In this document: positions 9,076-17,698 of the stretch, piece after piece
Layout: each line of letters starts with the position of its first letter
Position numbering within the stretch: position 1 is the first letter of the stretch
Assembly: GCA_020846875.1 (NCBI GenBank)
Contig: JADLDB010000094.1
Span: forward strand, 1 to 64,000
Source: Myxococcales bacterium
GTDB lineage: Bacteria > Myxococcota > Myxococcia > Myxococcales > Myxococcaceae
DNA length: 64,000 bases
Direction of reading: 5' to 3'
Program-made: the position numbers and the translations under genes
Notes under the pieces: generated by a model
Told to the model about the DNA's origin: nothing
The model's database searches: none
Seen by the model: the letters and a program-made list of their open reading frames with translations, nothing else

Positions 9076-10818
9076 TCAGTACAGCCCGATGCCCGCCGGG
9101 CCGTTCGAGGTCGTGCCCCAGGTCTGCGAGGTGCGCGTGTGGGCCACCATGGTGTTGGTGTTGTTCTCGCCCGCGGGGGGCTGTTGGCCGGCCGCCGCGG
9201 GCGCGTCGAACGAGAAGTAGACGTAGCTCTGCGTCGCGCCGGCCCCGTAGTTTTCCCAGGTGGCCCCGCCGTTGTTGTTGCTCTTCGTGGCGATGACCTT
9301 CGCCGTGTTGCTCGAGCTCCAGGTCCTGTTGGGCGTCGTCCCGGTGGCGCGGTTGGGGCCAAAGCGGTTGTGATCGGCGAAGTAGGTGATGGGCCTGCTC
9401 GCCGTCCCGAGGCCGATGTTGATGGGGAAGGGCGTGCCGTCGAGGAAGTTCCGGGTGATGAGCAGCCCCGAGGTGGCGCAGGCGTTCCTCGTCACCATGA
9501 CCGCCGCGTTGAGGTTCGCGTCGTTGGTCATGTCGATGGTGTTGCCGGTCAGCACCACACCGAAGAGCTGGCCGGCCGCGGGCAGGCTGCACTCCACCTG
9601 AATGCCGTCGGAGTGCGTGGAGTCGCCGTCGCTGCGGTCCGCGTCGTAGGCGTACCACTGGTTGTGGTGAATCCAGCTGCGCTCGATGCGGACGTCGGTG
9701 TTGGGCGCCGCGCCCTGGTGGATCTGCATGCCGTCGACGGTGCCGGTGATTTCACTGCGCAGCAGAGCAAGCCGGCACGCGCGCAAGCCAAGCCCGTGGT
9801 GGTAGTCGGTGTTGATGCCGGCTCCGCGCTGCACGGCCGGGGGCACGCGGAACTCGGAGTCCTCGAGGCGCAGCGCCACGGTGTTGGCGTCGTTGCTGTT
9901 GAGCAGCGTCTTGCCGTTGGTCACGCCGTTGGGCGGAGGGGCGTCTGGCGCTGCGGGAATGGAGACACCTTCGACGATGGACCGCCGCAGCGTCACGTTG
10001 GGGGCGCGCACCGACACATAGCCGCGCAGGTGCAGGCGATCGATGACGAACCGGCCGTTCTCGAGGTACGTGAAGCCGGCAGGCAGCGTCACCGTGGTCG
10101 AGGTGTTTCGCCGCAGCGAGTAGGCCCCGTTGCTGTAGAGGACGTACAGCGTCTCCTCCGCGTCCGTCGGCGTATTGGTGGCGCTCTTGTTGGGCTTCTC
10201 GAGGTCGAGCAGGTGGAGCCGGTCCTTCACGACGTCGGGCACACCGGTGGTCGCGTCATCCGGCGAGTAGGAGCCGCTGGCGCGCTCCGAGAGGGTGACG
10301 GTACGCGCCGCGCTCGCCGAGCCGCCGGCGCTGGTGGTGATGGTCAGCGTCACCACGTAGCTCCCGGGAGTCGAGTAGGTGTGCGGAGGTGGTGTCTGGC
10401 CGGTCGCGGAGCTGCCGTCGCCCCAGTCCCAGGCGCGGCTCGTGATGGGGGCGGTGCCTCCCGAGGAGGCGTCGTCGTCGACTGACACCGTGAGGTCCCG
10501 GGCGTCCAGCTCGAAGCGCGCCAATGGGCCAGGAAGGCCTGCGTCCCCGCCCGCGTCAGGCGCCCCTGCGTCGTTGGCGCTGCCGGCGTCGGTGGGCGCC
10601 CCAGCGTCGGTCCCGTCGCCTGCGTCCGTCGTCTCGCCTGCGTCCGTCGTCTCACCTGCTTCCGTCAGCTCACCTGCGTCCGTCAGCTCACCTGCGTCCG
10701 TCTCACCGGCATCCATCGCCTCGCCCGCGTCCATCGTCGCACCCGCGTCGTCGTCGCCAGGCGGCGCCCCGCAGGACAGGAGGGTCAGGAAGCAGAGAAT
10801 GCCCGCGCGAGCCTGCAT
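9076..10818 (-). CDS. Lipoprotein with DAG-rich linker, PKD domain and beta-helix domain
   Basis: 580 residues. The signal peptide ends in LTLLSC (Cys16). Residues 24-94 are a degenerate DAGET-type repeat, a flexible spacer common on myxobacterial lipoproteins. Residues 97-185 form a PKD domain, with the diagnostic WDWGDGS and the YSTPGSYVVTLTI strand. From about 215 to the end, repeated short strands (LRLEDSEFRV, VRIERSWIHHN, VVLTGNTIDM, GLLITRNFL) indicate a right-handed parallel beta-helix, as in pectate-lyase-like or carbohydrate-binding proteins. The acidic DADRSDGDSTHSDGIQ region could bind calcium. A polysaccharide-binding or -cleaving surface protein is likely, but no catalytic residues can be assigned. 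It converges on the amidase gene with 6 bases between stops. Confidence 0.75.
   Translation of the reverse strand: MQARAGILCFLTLLSCGAPPGDDDAGATMDAGEAMDAGETDAGELTDAGELTEAGETTDAGETTDAGDGTDAGAPTDAGSANDAGAPDAGGDAGLPGPLARFELDARDLTVSVDDDASSGGTAPITSRAWDWGDGSSATGQTPPPHTYSTPGSYVVTLTITTSAGGSASAARTVTLSERASGSYSPDDATTGVPDVVKDRLHLLDLEKPNKSATNTPTDAEETLYVLYSNGAYSLRRNTSTTVTLPAGFTYLENGRFVIDRLHLRGYVSVRAPNVTLRRSIVEGVSIPAAPDAPPPNGVTNGKTLLNSNDANTVALRLEDSEFRVPPAVQRGAGINTDYHHGLGLRACRLALLRSEITGTVDGMQIHQGAAPNTDVRIERSWIHHNQWYAYDADRSDGDSTHSDGIQVECSLPAAGQLFGVVLTGNTIDMTNDANLNAAVMVTRNACATSGLLITRNFLDGTPFPINIGLGTASRPITYFADHNRFGPNRATGTTPNRTWSSSNTAKVIATKSNNNGGATWENYGAGATQSYVYFSFDAPAAAGQQPPAGENNTNTMVAHTRTSQTWGTTSNGPAGIGLY
10537..10749 (-). 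repeat. DAG-rich low-complexity repeat inside the PKD/beta-helix lipoprotein gene
   Basis: About 70 codons encode imperfect repeats of DAGETT/DAGELT/DAGAPT. The DNA unit is 15-18 bp and copies differ slightly, so the tract can change length by slippage. It separates the lipidated Cys from the PKD domain and probably works as a flexible tether. Confidence 0.75.
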
Positions 10819-10948
10819 GCCGACGCTCTAGCGCTGGGAGCGAGGCCGAGCGAGTCCTGCAGCGGCAGAGGTGAGGCCGCGAGGTTTCTTCTGCCAGCAC
10901 TGGAGCCGGCACTGGTGCGTGCGCGGCGGGACAGGCACACTCCCGCGC

Positions 10949-11542
10949 ATGAGGAAGCGCTCCTGCCGAATGCTGGGTGTCACGCTGAGCCTGTGGGCGT
11001 TTGGGGCGGCGGCGGAGTGCTCCGTCACCACGAAGGACTTCAAGCCGCAGTTCGCTGCGAAGTTGCCCAAGGGCTTCAAGCTCAATTCCTCGAAGCTGGA
11101 CGCGAAGGCGAGGACGTACCGCCAGGAGCTCAAGCTGCCGTACGGCGAGACGGTGACGGTCGAGCTCGGCGGCTGCGAGCGCTTCAAGTACTCGTACCTG
11201 ATCAAGGCGCCGACGGTGACGACGAAGACGGTGGGCGCCGAGGTGCTGGCGGTGAGCCGGCGCGTGCTGCCGACCCTGCCGATGAAGGAGGACGCCATCG
11301 CGGATCCGAAGCGGCTGGCGAAGGCGCTCGACGAAGCAGAGATCGTCTCCCTGCCCAGCGAGCTGCCCTGCGGAGGCGCGACCTGCCAGGTGTCCGTCGA
11401 GCCGGACCCGAAGGCGAAGAAGGACAAGCCGAAGCCGAAGCCGAAGAAGGGCAAGGACGCCAAGCCCGAGGAGAAGAAGGACGAGCCGGTGGCCGAGGCG
11501 CCCGGGCAGATCCGCATCTCCTGGGAAGCACCCGAGCCTTAA
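10949..11542 (+). CDS. Exported hypothetical protein with Lys/Pro-rich tail
   Basis: 197 residues starting MRKRSCRMLGVTLSLWAFGAAAEC, a clear signal peptide. The frame is open upstream to 10871, but those codons do not look like protein. The mature part (CSVTTKDFKPQFAAKLPKGF onward) has four or five Cys residues (CGGATC near 150) and a highly charged KAKKDKPKPKPKKGK stretch around residues 158-180, then an acidic end. I do not recognise the family. It is divergent from the PKD lipoprotein (130-bp shared promoter region) and converges on the deformylase gene with 4 bases between stops. Confidence 0.6.
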   Translation: MRKRSCRMLGVTLSLWAFGAAAECSVTTKDFKPQFAAKLPKGFKLNSSKLDAKARTYRQELKLPYGETVTVELGGCERFKYSYLIKAPTVTTKTVGAEVLAVSRRVLPTLPMKEDAIADPKRLAKALDEAEIVSLPSELPCGGATCQVSVEPDPKAKKDKPKPKPKKGKDAKPEEKKDEPVAEAPGQIRISWEAPEP

Positions 11543-11546
11543 AGCG

Positions 11547-12143
11547 TCACTCCACGCCGAAGGTCTTGCGAACGTCCACCGCGGGCTTGCCGCCGAAGCG
11601 CGCCTTCACCTGCGGCAGCGTGCCGAAGCTCACGGACACCATGCGATCGACGTACAGCGTGCCCTTCAGGTGGTCGACCTCGTGCTGGAGGATGCGCGCC
11701 GGCCACCCCTTCACCCGCCAGGTGACCGGCTGGCCGCGTTCGTCGAGGCCCGACACCTCCACCTCGCGGAAGCGCGGCACCAGCGCCGCGTAGCCCGCCA
11801 CCGACAGGCAGCCCTCGAAGAAGGTCACCTGCTCCTCGCCGATGGGCGTCAGCGTGGGGTTGATGAAGACGCGCAGCGGCACGGGCCCGCGCTCGCGCTC
11901 GGCCAACTCCTCCTTCGTCAGCGTGGCCTGCAGCTCGACCCGGTCCTCCAGCACCAGCACCTGCAGGCTCACGCCCAGTTGCGGCGCGGCGAGGCCGACC
12001 CCCGGCGCCTCCCGCATCGCGGTCACCATCCGGGTGAGCAGGGCCTGGAAGTCCGGCGTGCGGATCTCCTCGGCGCGGACCGGCTGGGCCTGCAGGCGGA
12101 GCACCTCGTGGCCGGTCTGGACGATGGGGTTCTCCTTCTCCAT
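11547..12143 (-). CDS. def: Peptide deformylase
   Basis: 198 residues from the ATG at 12143. All three signature motifs are present: GVGLAAPQ at 48-55, EGCLS at 110-114 (Cys112 binds the metal) and QHEVDHL at 153-159 (both His bind metal, Glu is catalytic). It removes the formyl group from nascent protein N-termini. This start has a GGAGG five bases upstream. A longer in-frame start at 12248 would add 35 residues that look like a lipoprotein signal (RTAPAFFLLSACATT); that version would be exported, which would be odd for this enzyme. The short form is preferred because it leaves 103 bp for the divergent promoters. A second, general deformylase may exist elsewhere in the genome. Confidence 0.85.
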   Translation of the reverse strand: MEKENPIVQTGHEVLRLQAQPVRAEEIRTPDFQALLTRMVTAMREAPGVGLAAPQLGVSLQVLVLEDRVELQATLTKEELAERERGPVPLRVFINPTLTPIGEEQVTFFEGCLSVAGYAALVPRFREVEVSGLDERGQPVTWRVKGWPARILQHEVDHLKGTLYVDRMVSVSFGTLPQVKARFGGKPAVDVRKTFGVE

Positions 12144-12246
12144 GCGTGCCTCCGGGGCGGGCAGGGTGGTGGCGCAGGCGGAGAGGAGGAAGAAGGCTGG
12201 AGCCGTCCGCCCGAGCGACTGCGCTAGACCGAAGGCTCGCCTCGTC

Positions 12247-12816
12247 ATGATGCTCCCGCTCCTCGTGCTGGCTGGCGTCTGTGGGCCCGTGGTGGCCGAC
12301 GCGGACTTCGCCGCCACCCAAGCACAGGGGCTGGCGCGCTTCGACGGTGGAGTGCGCCTCGACGCCCTCACAGCGCTCTCCACTGGCCCGGACGCGGGGA
12401 TCGCCCGGCAGCCGGGCTCCCGCTTCGGCGTGATGGACTCGCCGGTGTTCGACGTCCAGCAGGTGACTCGCTGGACCAGCGTGGGCTGGACGACGGCGCG
12501 GCCCAGTGGCGTGCGCCTGCCCGACGACGGCGGCACCGAGCCCTTCCGCCTCGACGCGATGGACCTGACGGGCAACGTTTCGCTGTACCACCTCGATGAA
12601 GCGGCGTGGACCGCCCTCGGCTCGTGCCCCGGCGCGGACGCGGGCATCGATGGAGGAGCGAGTGACGCCGGGAGCCCCGACGCCGGAGGAGGAGACGTCG
12701 GGACGGGCGCAGCGCAGGACTACACGGTGCGAGGACTCAACGGTGCCGGGGGTGCTGGTGCTCTTGCTGCTCGGGCTCGCCGCGCGCCGCCGGCGCCTCA
12801 CGGTGGACAGTGCTGA
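12247..12816 (+). CDS. Exported protein with Asp/Gly linker; MYXO-CTERM-like tail out of frame
   Basis: 189 residues starting MMLPLLVLAGVCG, a signal peptide. The mature part has WTSVGWTTARPSGVRLP and ends in a DAG-rich linker (PGADAGIDGG to about residue 155). In this frame the end is a meaningless Ala/Arg-rich tail. One frame over, just after the linker, the DNA encodes VPGVLVLLLLGLAARRRR, a typical MYXO-CTERM hydrophobic segment plus Arg cluster, the tail expected after such a linker. A one-base shift near 12700-12725 would restore it. Either the gene is frameshifted or the sequence has an error. The annotated end overlaps the convergent gene by 19 bases. Function unknown. Confidence 0.55.
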   Translation: MMLPLLVLAGVCGPVVADADFAATQAQGLARFDGGVRLDALTALSTGPDAGIARQPGSRFGVMDSPVFDVQQVTRWTSVGWTTARPSGVRLPDDGGTEPFRLDAMDLTGNVSLYHLDEAAWTALGSCPGADAGIDGGASDAGSPDAGGGDVGTGAAQDYTVRGLNGAGGAGALAARARRAPPAPHGGQC

Positions 12817-14234
12817 GGCTGAATGCTCCAGCTGCCGCGCTGCGCGCCGTTGTTCCACACCACCTTCGAGCCGCCGTAGTTGAAGACGTGGTACCCGTAC
12901 CAGAGGCCGCCGCAGCTCGTGTAGCTGACGGCGATCTCGTCGGTGTGGCCGACCTCGTGCTGTCCGGCGCACAGGCCCTGCGCGCGCAGGGAGGCGGTGA
13001 CGGCCGCGAACCAGGTCTGATCCGTGTAGCGATCGCCGATGGAGCAGTCGCTGCCCTTCGGACAGCCGGACAGCTGCTCCATGGTGGTGTTGACCAGGTT
13101 GGCCACCATCGCGTTGGTGAGGGTGTGGCCGGTGTATTCGGGATCCGGCACGCCCTGCGGGAAGGTGCAGCCCGTGGTCACCGCGCAGCTCACCGCCACC
13201 GAGCGGGTGACGACCGGCCCGAAGGCCGTCGGCGTGGTGGTGCCGGCCACCATGCGGAAGCGCGCGTCGAAGGTGCCGGAGACGAGCGGCGCCCGCAGCG
13301 GCACCTGGAAGCTGGCGCTCCCGCCGGGGGGGACGTCGAGGCCGCCCGGGAGGACCACGAAGTCCTCCGCGGCCGCAGGGAGGAACGCGTTCGCCGGGCC
13401 GTCGACCCAGGCCAGGCCGTAGCCGCCCGCGCTGGTCCACGTGGTCGAGCCGGTGTTGGTCATCGCCACCGTCGCCGTCGTCGTGGCGTGGCAGGCCATG
13501 GTCGCCGGCAAGGTGTGGGCTCCCGCAGTCGCGCCGTTGCCCGCCGTGCCGCCACCGCCTCCAGTCGCTCCGCCCCCGCTGCCGCCACCCGTCGCACCGC
13601 CGCCCGTGCCGCCTCCGGTGGCGCCGCCTCCCGCGCCTCCGCCCGTGGCGCCACCACCTACGCCACCGCCACTGCCACCACCGGTTGGGCCACCGCCTGC
13701 ACCGCCGCCTGCACCGCCGCCGATGCCACCACCGGTCGCTCCACCGCCTGTCCCTCCGCCCGTGGGGCCACCACCGCTGCCGCCTCCGGGCGCTCCGCCG
13801 CCTGCGCCCCCGCCCGCCGCGCCGCCGCCCGTGCCGCTGCCGGGCAGCACGGTGACTCGCAGGACGACGTTGGAGCCGTTGGTCGCGTCGCGCGCGGTGA
13901 CGGCGAGGAGTTGCTCGAGGTCACCGAGGAAGAGCGTGGTGGTAGCCCGGCCGGTCGCGTCGGTGAGGACCTTGAGGGTGGACAACTGCGCGCCCCCGGC
14001 GGAAGAGTCGAGGGTGAATTCCACCTGCGCGTCGGGGAGCAGGCCCACGCAGTCGCGGACCTCGACGGAGAGGTCGCGTGACGTGCCGGCCGGGCCACTG
14101 AGCGCGGTGGGCCCCAGCGCGGTGAGGCGCTGAGGGCAGGACGGGTCGTTCGGCCCCGAGAGGGTGCCCTCGCAGCCCGTCCACACCAGCGCGGCCGCGA
14201 GGAGCCCGAAGAGCTGCTTCTGGAGGGAACCCAT
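12798..14234 (-). CDS. Lipoprotein with Ig-like domains and a long Gly-rich linker
   Basis: 478 residues starting MGSLQKQLFGLLAAALVWTGC, a lipoprotein signal with Cys21. Residues 30-130 resemble a Big-1-type Ig domain (LSVEVRDC, DAQVEFTLD, VLTDATGRATTTLFLG). A Gly/Thr/Ala linker of about 100 residues follows. Residues 240-345 look like an NBR1-type Ig domain: TATVAMTNTGSTTWTSAGGY, a PPGGSASFQVPL strand, and SGTFDARFRMV. The C-terminal 130 residues contain several Cys and the motif CAGQHEVGHTDEIAVSYTSC. HEVGH fits HExxH, but a metallopeptidase is only a possibility. It is probably a surface-display protein. It ends convergently with the preceding gene. Confidence 0.65.
   Translation of the reverse strand: MGSLQKQLFGLLAAALVWTGCEGTLSGPNDPSCPQRLTALGPTALSGPAGTSRDLSVEVRDCVGLLPDAQVEFTLDSSAGGAQLSTLKVLTDATGRATTTLFLGDLEQLLAVTARDATNGSNVVLRVTVLPGSGTGGGAAGGGAGGGAPGGGSGGGPTGGGTGGGATGGGIGGGAGGGAGGGPTGGGSGGGVGGGATGGGAGGGATGGGTGGGATGGGSGGGATGGGGGTAGNGATAGAHTLPATMACHATTTATVAMTNTGSTTWTSAGGYGLAWVDGPANAFLPAAAEDFVVLPGGLDVPPGGSASFQVPLRAPLVSGTFDARFRMVAGTTTPTAFGPVVTRSVAVSCAVTTGCTFPQGVPDPEYTGHTLTNAMVANLVNTTMEQLSGCPKGSDCSIGDRYTDQTWFAAVTASLRAQGLCAGQHEVGHTDEIAVSYTSCGGLWYGYHVFNYGGSKVVWNNGAQRGSWSIQPQHCPP
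13537..13846 (-). repeat. GGG-A/T/S low-complexity tract encoding a Gly-rich linker
   Basis: About 100 codons encode runs of GGG separated by A, T, S or PT, built from an imperfect 12-15 bp unit. The plus strand is almost pure C/G here. The tract joins two Ig-like domains and is prone to length change by slippage or misassembly. Confidence 0.8.
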
Positions 14235-14291
14235 GCGCCCACCGCACAGCAAGGGGCACGCCGACAGGCCGCATGACACTCCGGCGGGAAG

Positions 14292-14438
14292 TCAGGCGCT
14301 TGCGGCCTCGCACGCGGGGGCGCGAGGGCGCGGGTGTTGCTCCGGAGGCGACAAGTCGTCGCGCAGCACCCAGGGCAGGGGCACCTCGCAAGGCGCGTCC
14401 ACCTCGCGCTCGACGCCCTTGATGGTGATGGGCTTCAC
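14292..14438 (-). pseudogene. Fragment of a 2Fe-2S oxidoreductase subunit (isoquinoline 1-oxidoreductase alpha/CoxS type)
   Basis: A GTG at 14438 opens a 48-residue frame ending in TGA at 14292-14294. Its first 27 residues include ITIKGVEREVDAP and PLPWVLRDDL. This matches the start of the small 2Fe-2S subunit of xanthine-dehydrogenase-family enzymes, where the segment reads roughly NGQEHEVDAPPDTPLLWVLRD and is followed by GLTGTKFGCG. The homology stops just after WVLRDDL, before any cluster cysteine, and the remainder is Pro/Arg junk. No partner molybdenum subunit lies nearby. I read it as the decayed 5' end of a deleted gene. Confidence 0.6.
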
Positions 14439-14471
14439 GTGCCTTGCCCGGCCCCTTCTCGCAGCCGTTCG

Positions 14472-15377
14472 TCAGGTGGGCGCCGGCCTCGGCTCGGGAG
14501 TGAGCGGTGCGCCGAGCAGCTGCGCCACTTCCGCGGCGAAGGCGCGCATCTCGTCGTCGGTGAGGCGGGCGGTGTTCAGCAGCACCAGCCGCGGTCCGGA
14601 CTTGAGGGTGAGGGCGAGGTGGAGGGGTGGAGCGCTGGCCGCGGCGGTGCTGCGGGGGCGCCCGGCCTCGTCGGCGTTGGCCGCCTCGGTGAGCTTTCCC
14701 ACCCAGCCGCCCTGGTTCATCGTCACCGCCACGGAGGCCACGTCCTCGAAGCCGGCCGTCACCACCTTCGCGCCGCCGGGCTTCTCCCGCAGCTCCAGCT
14801 TCCGCGCCGCGGCGTCGACGGTGAGCACCTGTGGACGCAGGGCATAGCGGGGCAGCGAGAGCGCGCTCAGGAAGACGAGCAGCCACACCAGCGAGCAGGC
14901 CCCGCCCACCCAGGTGAAGGTGTTGGTGAAGGTGCGGTGCAGCGTGAGCTTCGGGGCGTTGGGGTCGGCGAGGAAGACGCGCAATTCGCTCACCAGCGCG
15001 TCCTTGTCCTTGCGGTTGCGGTCCGAGGACAGGCTCAGGACGGGCACCTCGGCGCCGGCGCCCGTGAGGAGCGCCACGCGCGTGGAGCCGCTGCCGTCTC
15101 TCTCGAGGAGCGCCGCTTCGCGCACGTCGTCGGCGTGCCGCTCGAGGTGGAGCAGCCCGAAGAGGACGCCTTCGCGCACGTCGCAGGCCGCGGCGCCGCT
15201 GGTGCGGGTGCACGTCACCTCCACGCGCATCGAGCCCAGGCTGAGCAGGCCGGGTCCGAAGAGGAGCAGCAGCACGAAGACGGCGACGCTGGCGAGGACG
15301 CGAAGGGCCAGCGACTGCTTCGGCCGCAGCCGCAGGCGGACTCGGCCTCGTTCATCGGTGGTGCGCTCGACCGGCAT
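14472..15377 (-). CDS. Membrane protein with two predicted transmembrane segments, function unknown
   Basis: 301 residues from the ATG at 15377. A basic N-terminus (RGRVRLRLRPKQS) precedes the first hydrophobic segment, LASVAVFVLLLLFGPGLLSL, at about 28-47. A second segment, SLVWLLVFLSALSL, lies near 160. Between them is a soluble domain with VTCTRTSGAAACDVREG, and after the second is a PH-like or bPH-style domain (LTVDAAARKLELREKPGG, LKSGPRLVLLNTARLTDDEM). The overall layout, two helices plus a small beta domain reading out a profile, recalls YdbT/bPH-family membrane proteins, but that is only a resemblance. The frame continues upstream without a better start. Confidence 0.65.
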   Translation of the reverse strand: MPVERTTDERGRVRLRLRPKQSLALRVLASVAVFVLLLLFGPGLLSLGSMRVEVTCTRTSGAAACDVREGVLFGLLHLERHADDVREAALLERDGSGSTRVALLTGAGAEVPVLSLSSDRNRKDKDALVSELRVFLADPNAPKLTLHRTFTNTFTWVGGACSLVWLLVFLSALSLPRYALRPQVLTVDAAARKLELREKPGGAKVVTAGFEDVASVAVTMNQGGWVGKLTEAANADEAGRPRSTAAASAPPLHLALTLKSGPRLVLLNTARLTDDEMRAFAAEVAQLLGAPLTPEPRPAPT

Positions 15378-15501
15378 GGAGGCGCAGCGTAACCCAGCAG
15401 TACGAGAGGGCCGTCGACTTCTCGCGTGCGGCGATGTCCCACGCCGGCCGGGGCGCGTGTCCAAGGCGGCGAGACGGGATGACCCCGGGGAGACGATTGC
15501 C

Positions 15502-17661
15502 ATGACGCGCCTCATCAAGCCGCTGCTCGTTTTGTCGCTGTTCGCCTGCGGTCCTTCGACGCGGGAGGCGTCGACGCTGGACCCGCTGCCCAACCCGATG
15601 GAGCCGGGCTTCACCGCCTCGCAGCAGCCCACGGCGACGAAGTACGCGGCGCTGGTCACCTTCGGGGGCGGTGCGGCGTGCGCGGACCTGGAGAAGCACC
15701 TGGAGGATCGCGCCGTCCTCGACATGCGGCTGCGGGTGGCGAGCAGCAAGAAGTACGCGCTGCAGTGGTGGGACTCCTCGCACCAGCCGAATGGGACCGG
15801 CGGCGGCACCGGGGGTGGCACGGGCACTTTCGACTCGGGGAGCGCGGGGGGCGCGGGTGGCTCGAGCGGTGGTGCGGGCGGCGGTGGAGGAGGCGCCGGC
15901 AGCGGCCCCACCGACTACACCACCACCAACAACCAGGTGGTGGGGGTAGACGAAGCGGACTTCGTGAAGAACGACGGGACGCGGCTGTTCGTCCTCTCCG
16001 GGCGCTCGCTCTTCACCGCGTCGACGTGGCCGGCGTCGGCCCTGGCGCGGCGCGGGCAGGTGGCCCTGGACGGCCGGCCCGCGGCGATGTTCCTGGAGGG
16101 CGATCGGGTGGTGGTCTTCTCCTACGGCTTCGTCCCGGGCTTCGACCTGCCGTCGTGGTGCCGGCAAGGCGGGTGCGGTGACTGGTACTCCAACGCCACC
16201 ATCGTCTCGTACGTGGACGTGAGCGATCTCTCCACCCCGCGGGTGGTGGCCCGGCAGCAGCTCGCTGGCCGCTACTTCGACGCGCGGCGGGTGGGGAACT
16301 CGATGCGCGTCGTCACCCAGCACGCCTTCCCCTGGCTCAACGAGCTCACGACCTGGGTGGACTGGAACGTCCAGCAGTCGGCGGTCAGCAAGCAGGCGCT
16401 GTCCGACGCGTTCGACGCGCTGGCCAACTCGAACGAGGTCCGGATCCGCCAGCGCTCGCTGTCCCAGTGGCTGCCGGACGCGCTCTTGCTCACCGCGGCC
16501 GGCAACAGCGCCTTGCCCTTCAACTGCGCGGACGTGGTGTCCACCACCGCCTCGGCGCGGCTGGGCGTGACGAACGTGGTGACGCTGGACCTGGCGGACC
16601 CGACGCAGGTGAAGCGGCAGGCGATGCTGGCGCAGGTGGACGAGCTGTACCAGTCGCACGACGCGCTCTACCTGTCGCAGCGGCACTGGTGGTGGTGGTG
16701 GTTCGACGGGCAGGACGACGTGACCTACGTCTACAAGTTCGACACCACGCAGCCGGACCGGGCGCGCTTCGCGGCCTCGGCGCGGATCGACGGCACGCCG
16801 CTCAACCAGTTCGCCTTCGACGAGCACCGCGGGTACCTGCGGGTGGCGACGACGGCGTGGGAGCCGGTGTCCGCGGGTTCAGGCGGGGGGACGGGCGCGC
16901 AGGTGAGCGTCAACCGGGTGGTGGTGCTGGACGAGCAGGGCGGCTCCCTGGTTGAGGTGGGCCGCACCGAGGATCTCGCGCCGGGTGAGCGGATCATGAG
17001 CGCGCGCTTCGTGGGCGACACGGCCTACGTGGTGACGTTCCGCCAGGTGGATCCGCTGTACACCATCGACCTGTCGGACCCGGCGCGGCCGCGGAAGGTG
17101 GGCGAGCTGAAGATCCCCGGCTTCTCCAGCTACATCCACCCGCTGGACGCGACGCACCTGCTCACCATCGGCACCTACACCCCCGAGGTGCAGACCGACT
17201 GGCGCGAGCGGCACCTGCAGCTGCAGATCTTCGACGTGGCGGATCTCGCGCACCCGCGGCAGACGCACACCCAGTTCGTCGGGCGGGCCTGGGGCTGGAG
17301 CGAGGCGCAGTGGGAACACAAGGCGTTCAACTACTTCCCGGCGCGCGGGCTCCTGGCGATTCCGTTCTCCGACTACTTCTCGGACGCGGCGGGGTGGCAC
17401 TACGCGTCCGACCTGCGGGTGTTCCACGTCGACGCGCAGGCGGGCTTCCAGGCGAAAGGCAGCCTGGACATGACCGACGTGCTGTACCGGGACACGGCCT
17501 GCGGGTACGGCTGCTGGAGCTGGTACTGGAGCCCGCAGGTCCGCCGCAGCGTGATGGCGGACGACTATGTCTACGCGGTGTCGTCGGGCGGGGTGCGGGT
17601 GGCGCAGGTGGACGACCTCGGGCACCCGCTGGCGACGGCGCTGTTCGATCCGTCGCCGTGA
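15502..17661 (+). CDS. Secreted beta-propeller domain lipoprotein (Beta_propel family)
   Basis: 719 residues starting MTRLIKPLLVLSLFACG, a lipoprotein signal (Cys16). GGGGAG sits about nine bases upstream of the ATG. A Gly-rich linker fills residues 98-135. The remainder contains the family hallmarks: NNQVVGVDEADFVKNDG, a propeller blade start; then VVSTTASARLGVTNVVTLDL, RYLRVATT-type blades, YTIDLSDPARPRKVGELKIPGFSSYIHPL and HLLTIGTYT. This is the secreted C-terminal beta-propeller family (PF09826 type), seen in archaea and bacteria, whose biochemical role is unknown. An unusual run of five Trp codons (16687-16701, HWWWWWFDG) sits in one blade. The family contains several Cys; a CGYGCW pair near the end may be a disulphide. 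Confidence 0.8.
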   Translation: MTRLIKPLLVLSLFACGPSTREASTLDPLPNPMEPGFTASQQPTATKYAALVTFGGGAACADLEKHLEDRAVLDMRLRVASSKKYALQWWDSSHQPNGTGGGTGGGTGTFDSGSAGGAGGSSGGAGGGGGGAGSGPTDYTTTNNQVVGVDEADFVKNDGTRLFVLSGRSLFTASTWPASALARRGQVALDGRPAAMFLEGDRVVVFSYGFVPGFDLPSWCRQGGCGDWYSNATIVSYVDVSDLSTPRVVARQQLAGRYFDARRVGNSMRVVTQHAFPWLNELTTWVDWNVQQSAVSKQALSDAFDALANSNEVRIRQRSLSQWLPDALLLTAAGNSALPFNCADVVSTTASARLGVTNVVTLDLADPTQVKRQAMLAQVDELYQSHDALYLSQRHWWWWWFDGQDDVTYVYKFDTTQPDRARFAASARIDGTPLNQFAFDEHRGYLRVATTAWEPVSAGSGGGTGAQVSVNRVVVLDEQGGSLVEVGRTEDLAPGERIMSARFVGDTAYVVTFRQVDPLYTIDLSDPARPRKVGELKIPGFSSYIHPLDATHLLTIGTYTPEVQTDWRERHLQLQIFDVADLAHPRQTHTQFVGRAWGWSEAQWEHKAFNYFPARGLLAIPFSDYFSDAAGWHYASDLRVFHVDAQAGFQAKGSLDMTDVLYRDTACGYGCWSWYWSPQVRRSVMADDYVYAVSSGGVRVAQVDDLGHPLATALFDPSP

Positions 17662-17698
17662 CGCGGCCGGGAGCTCCTCTGCTAATAAGAGGCGCTCC

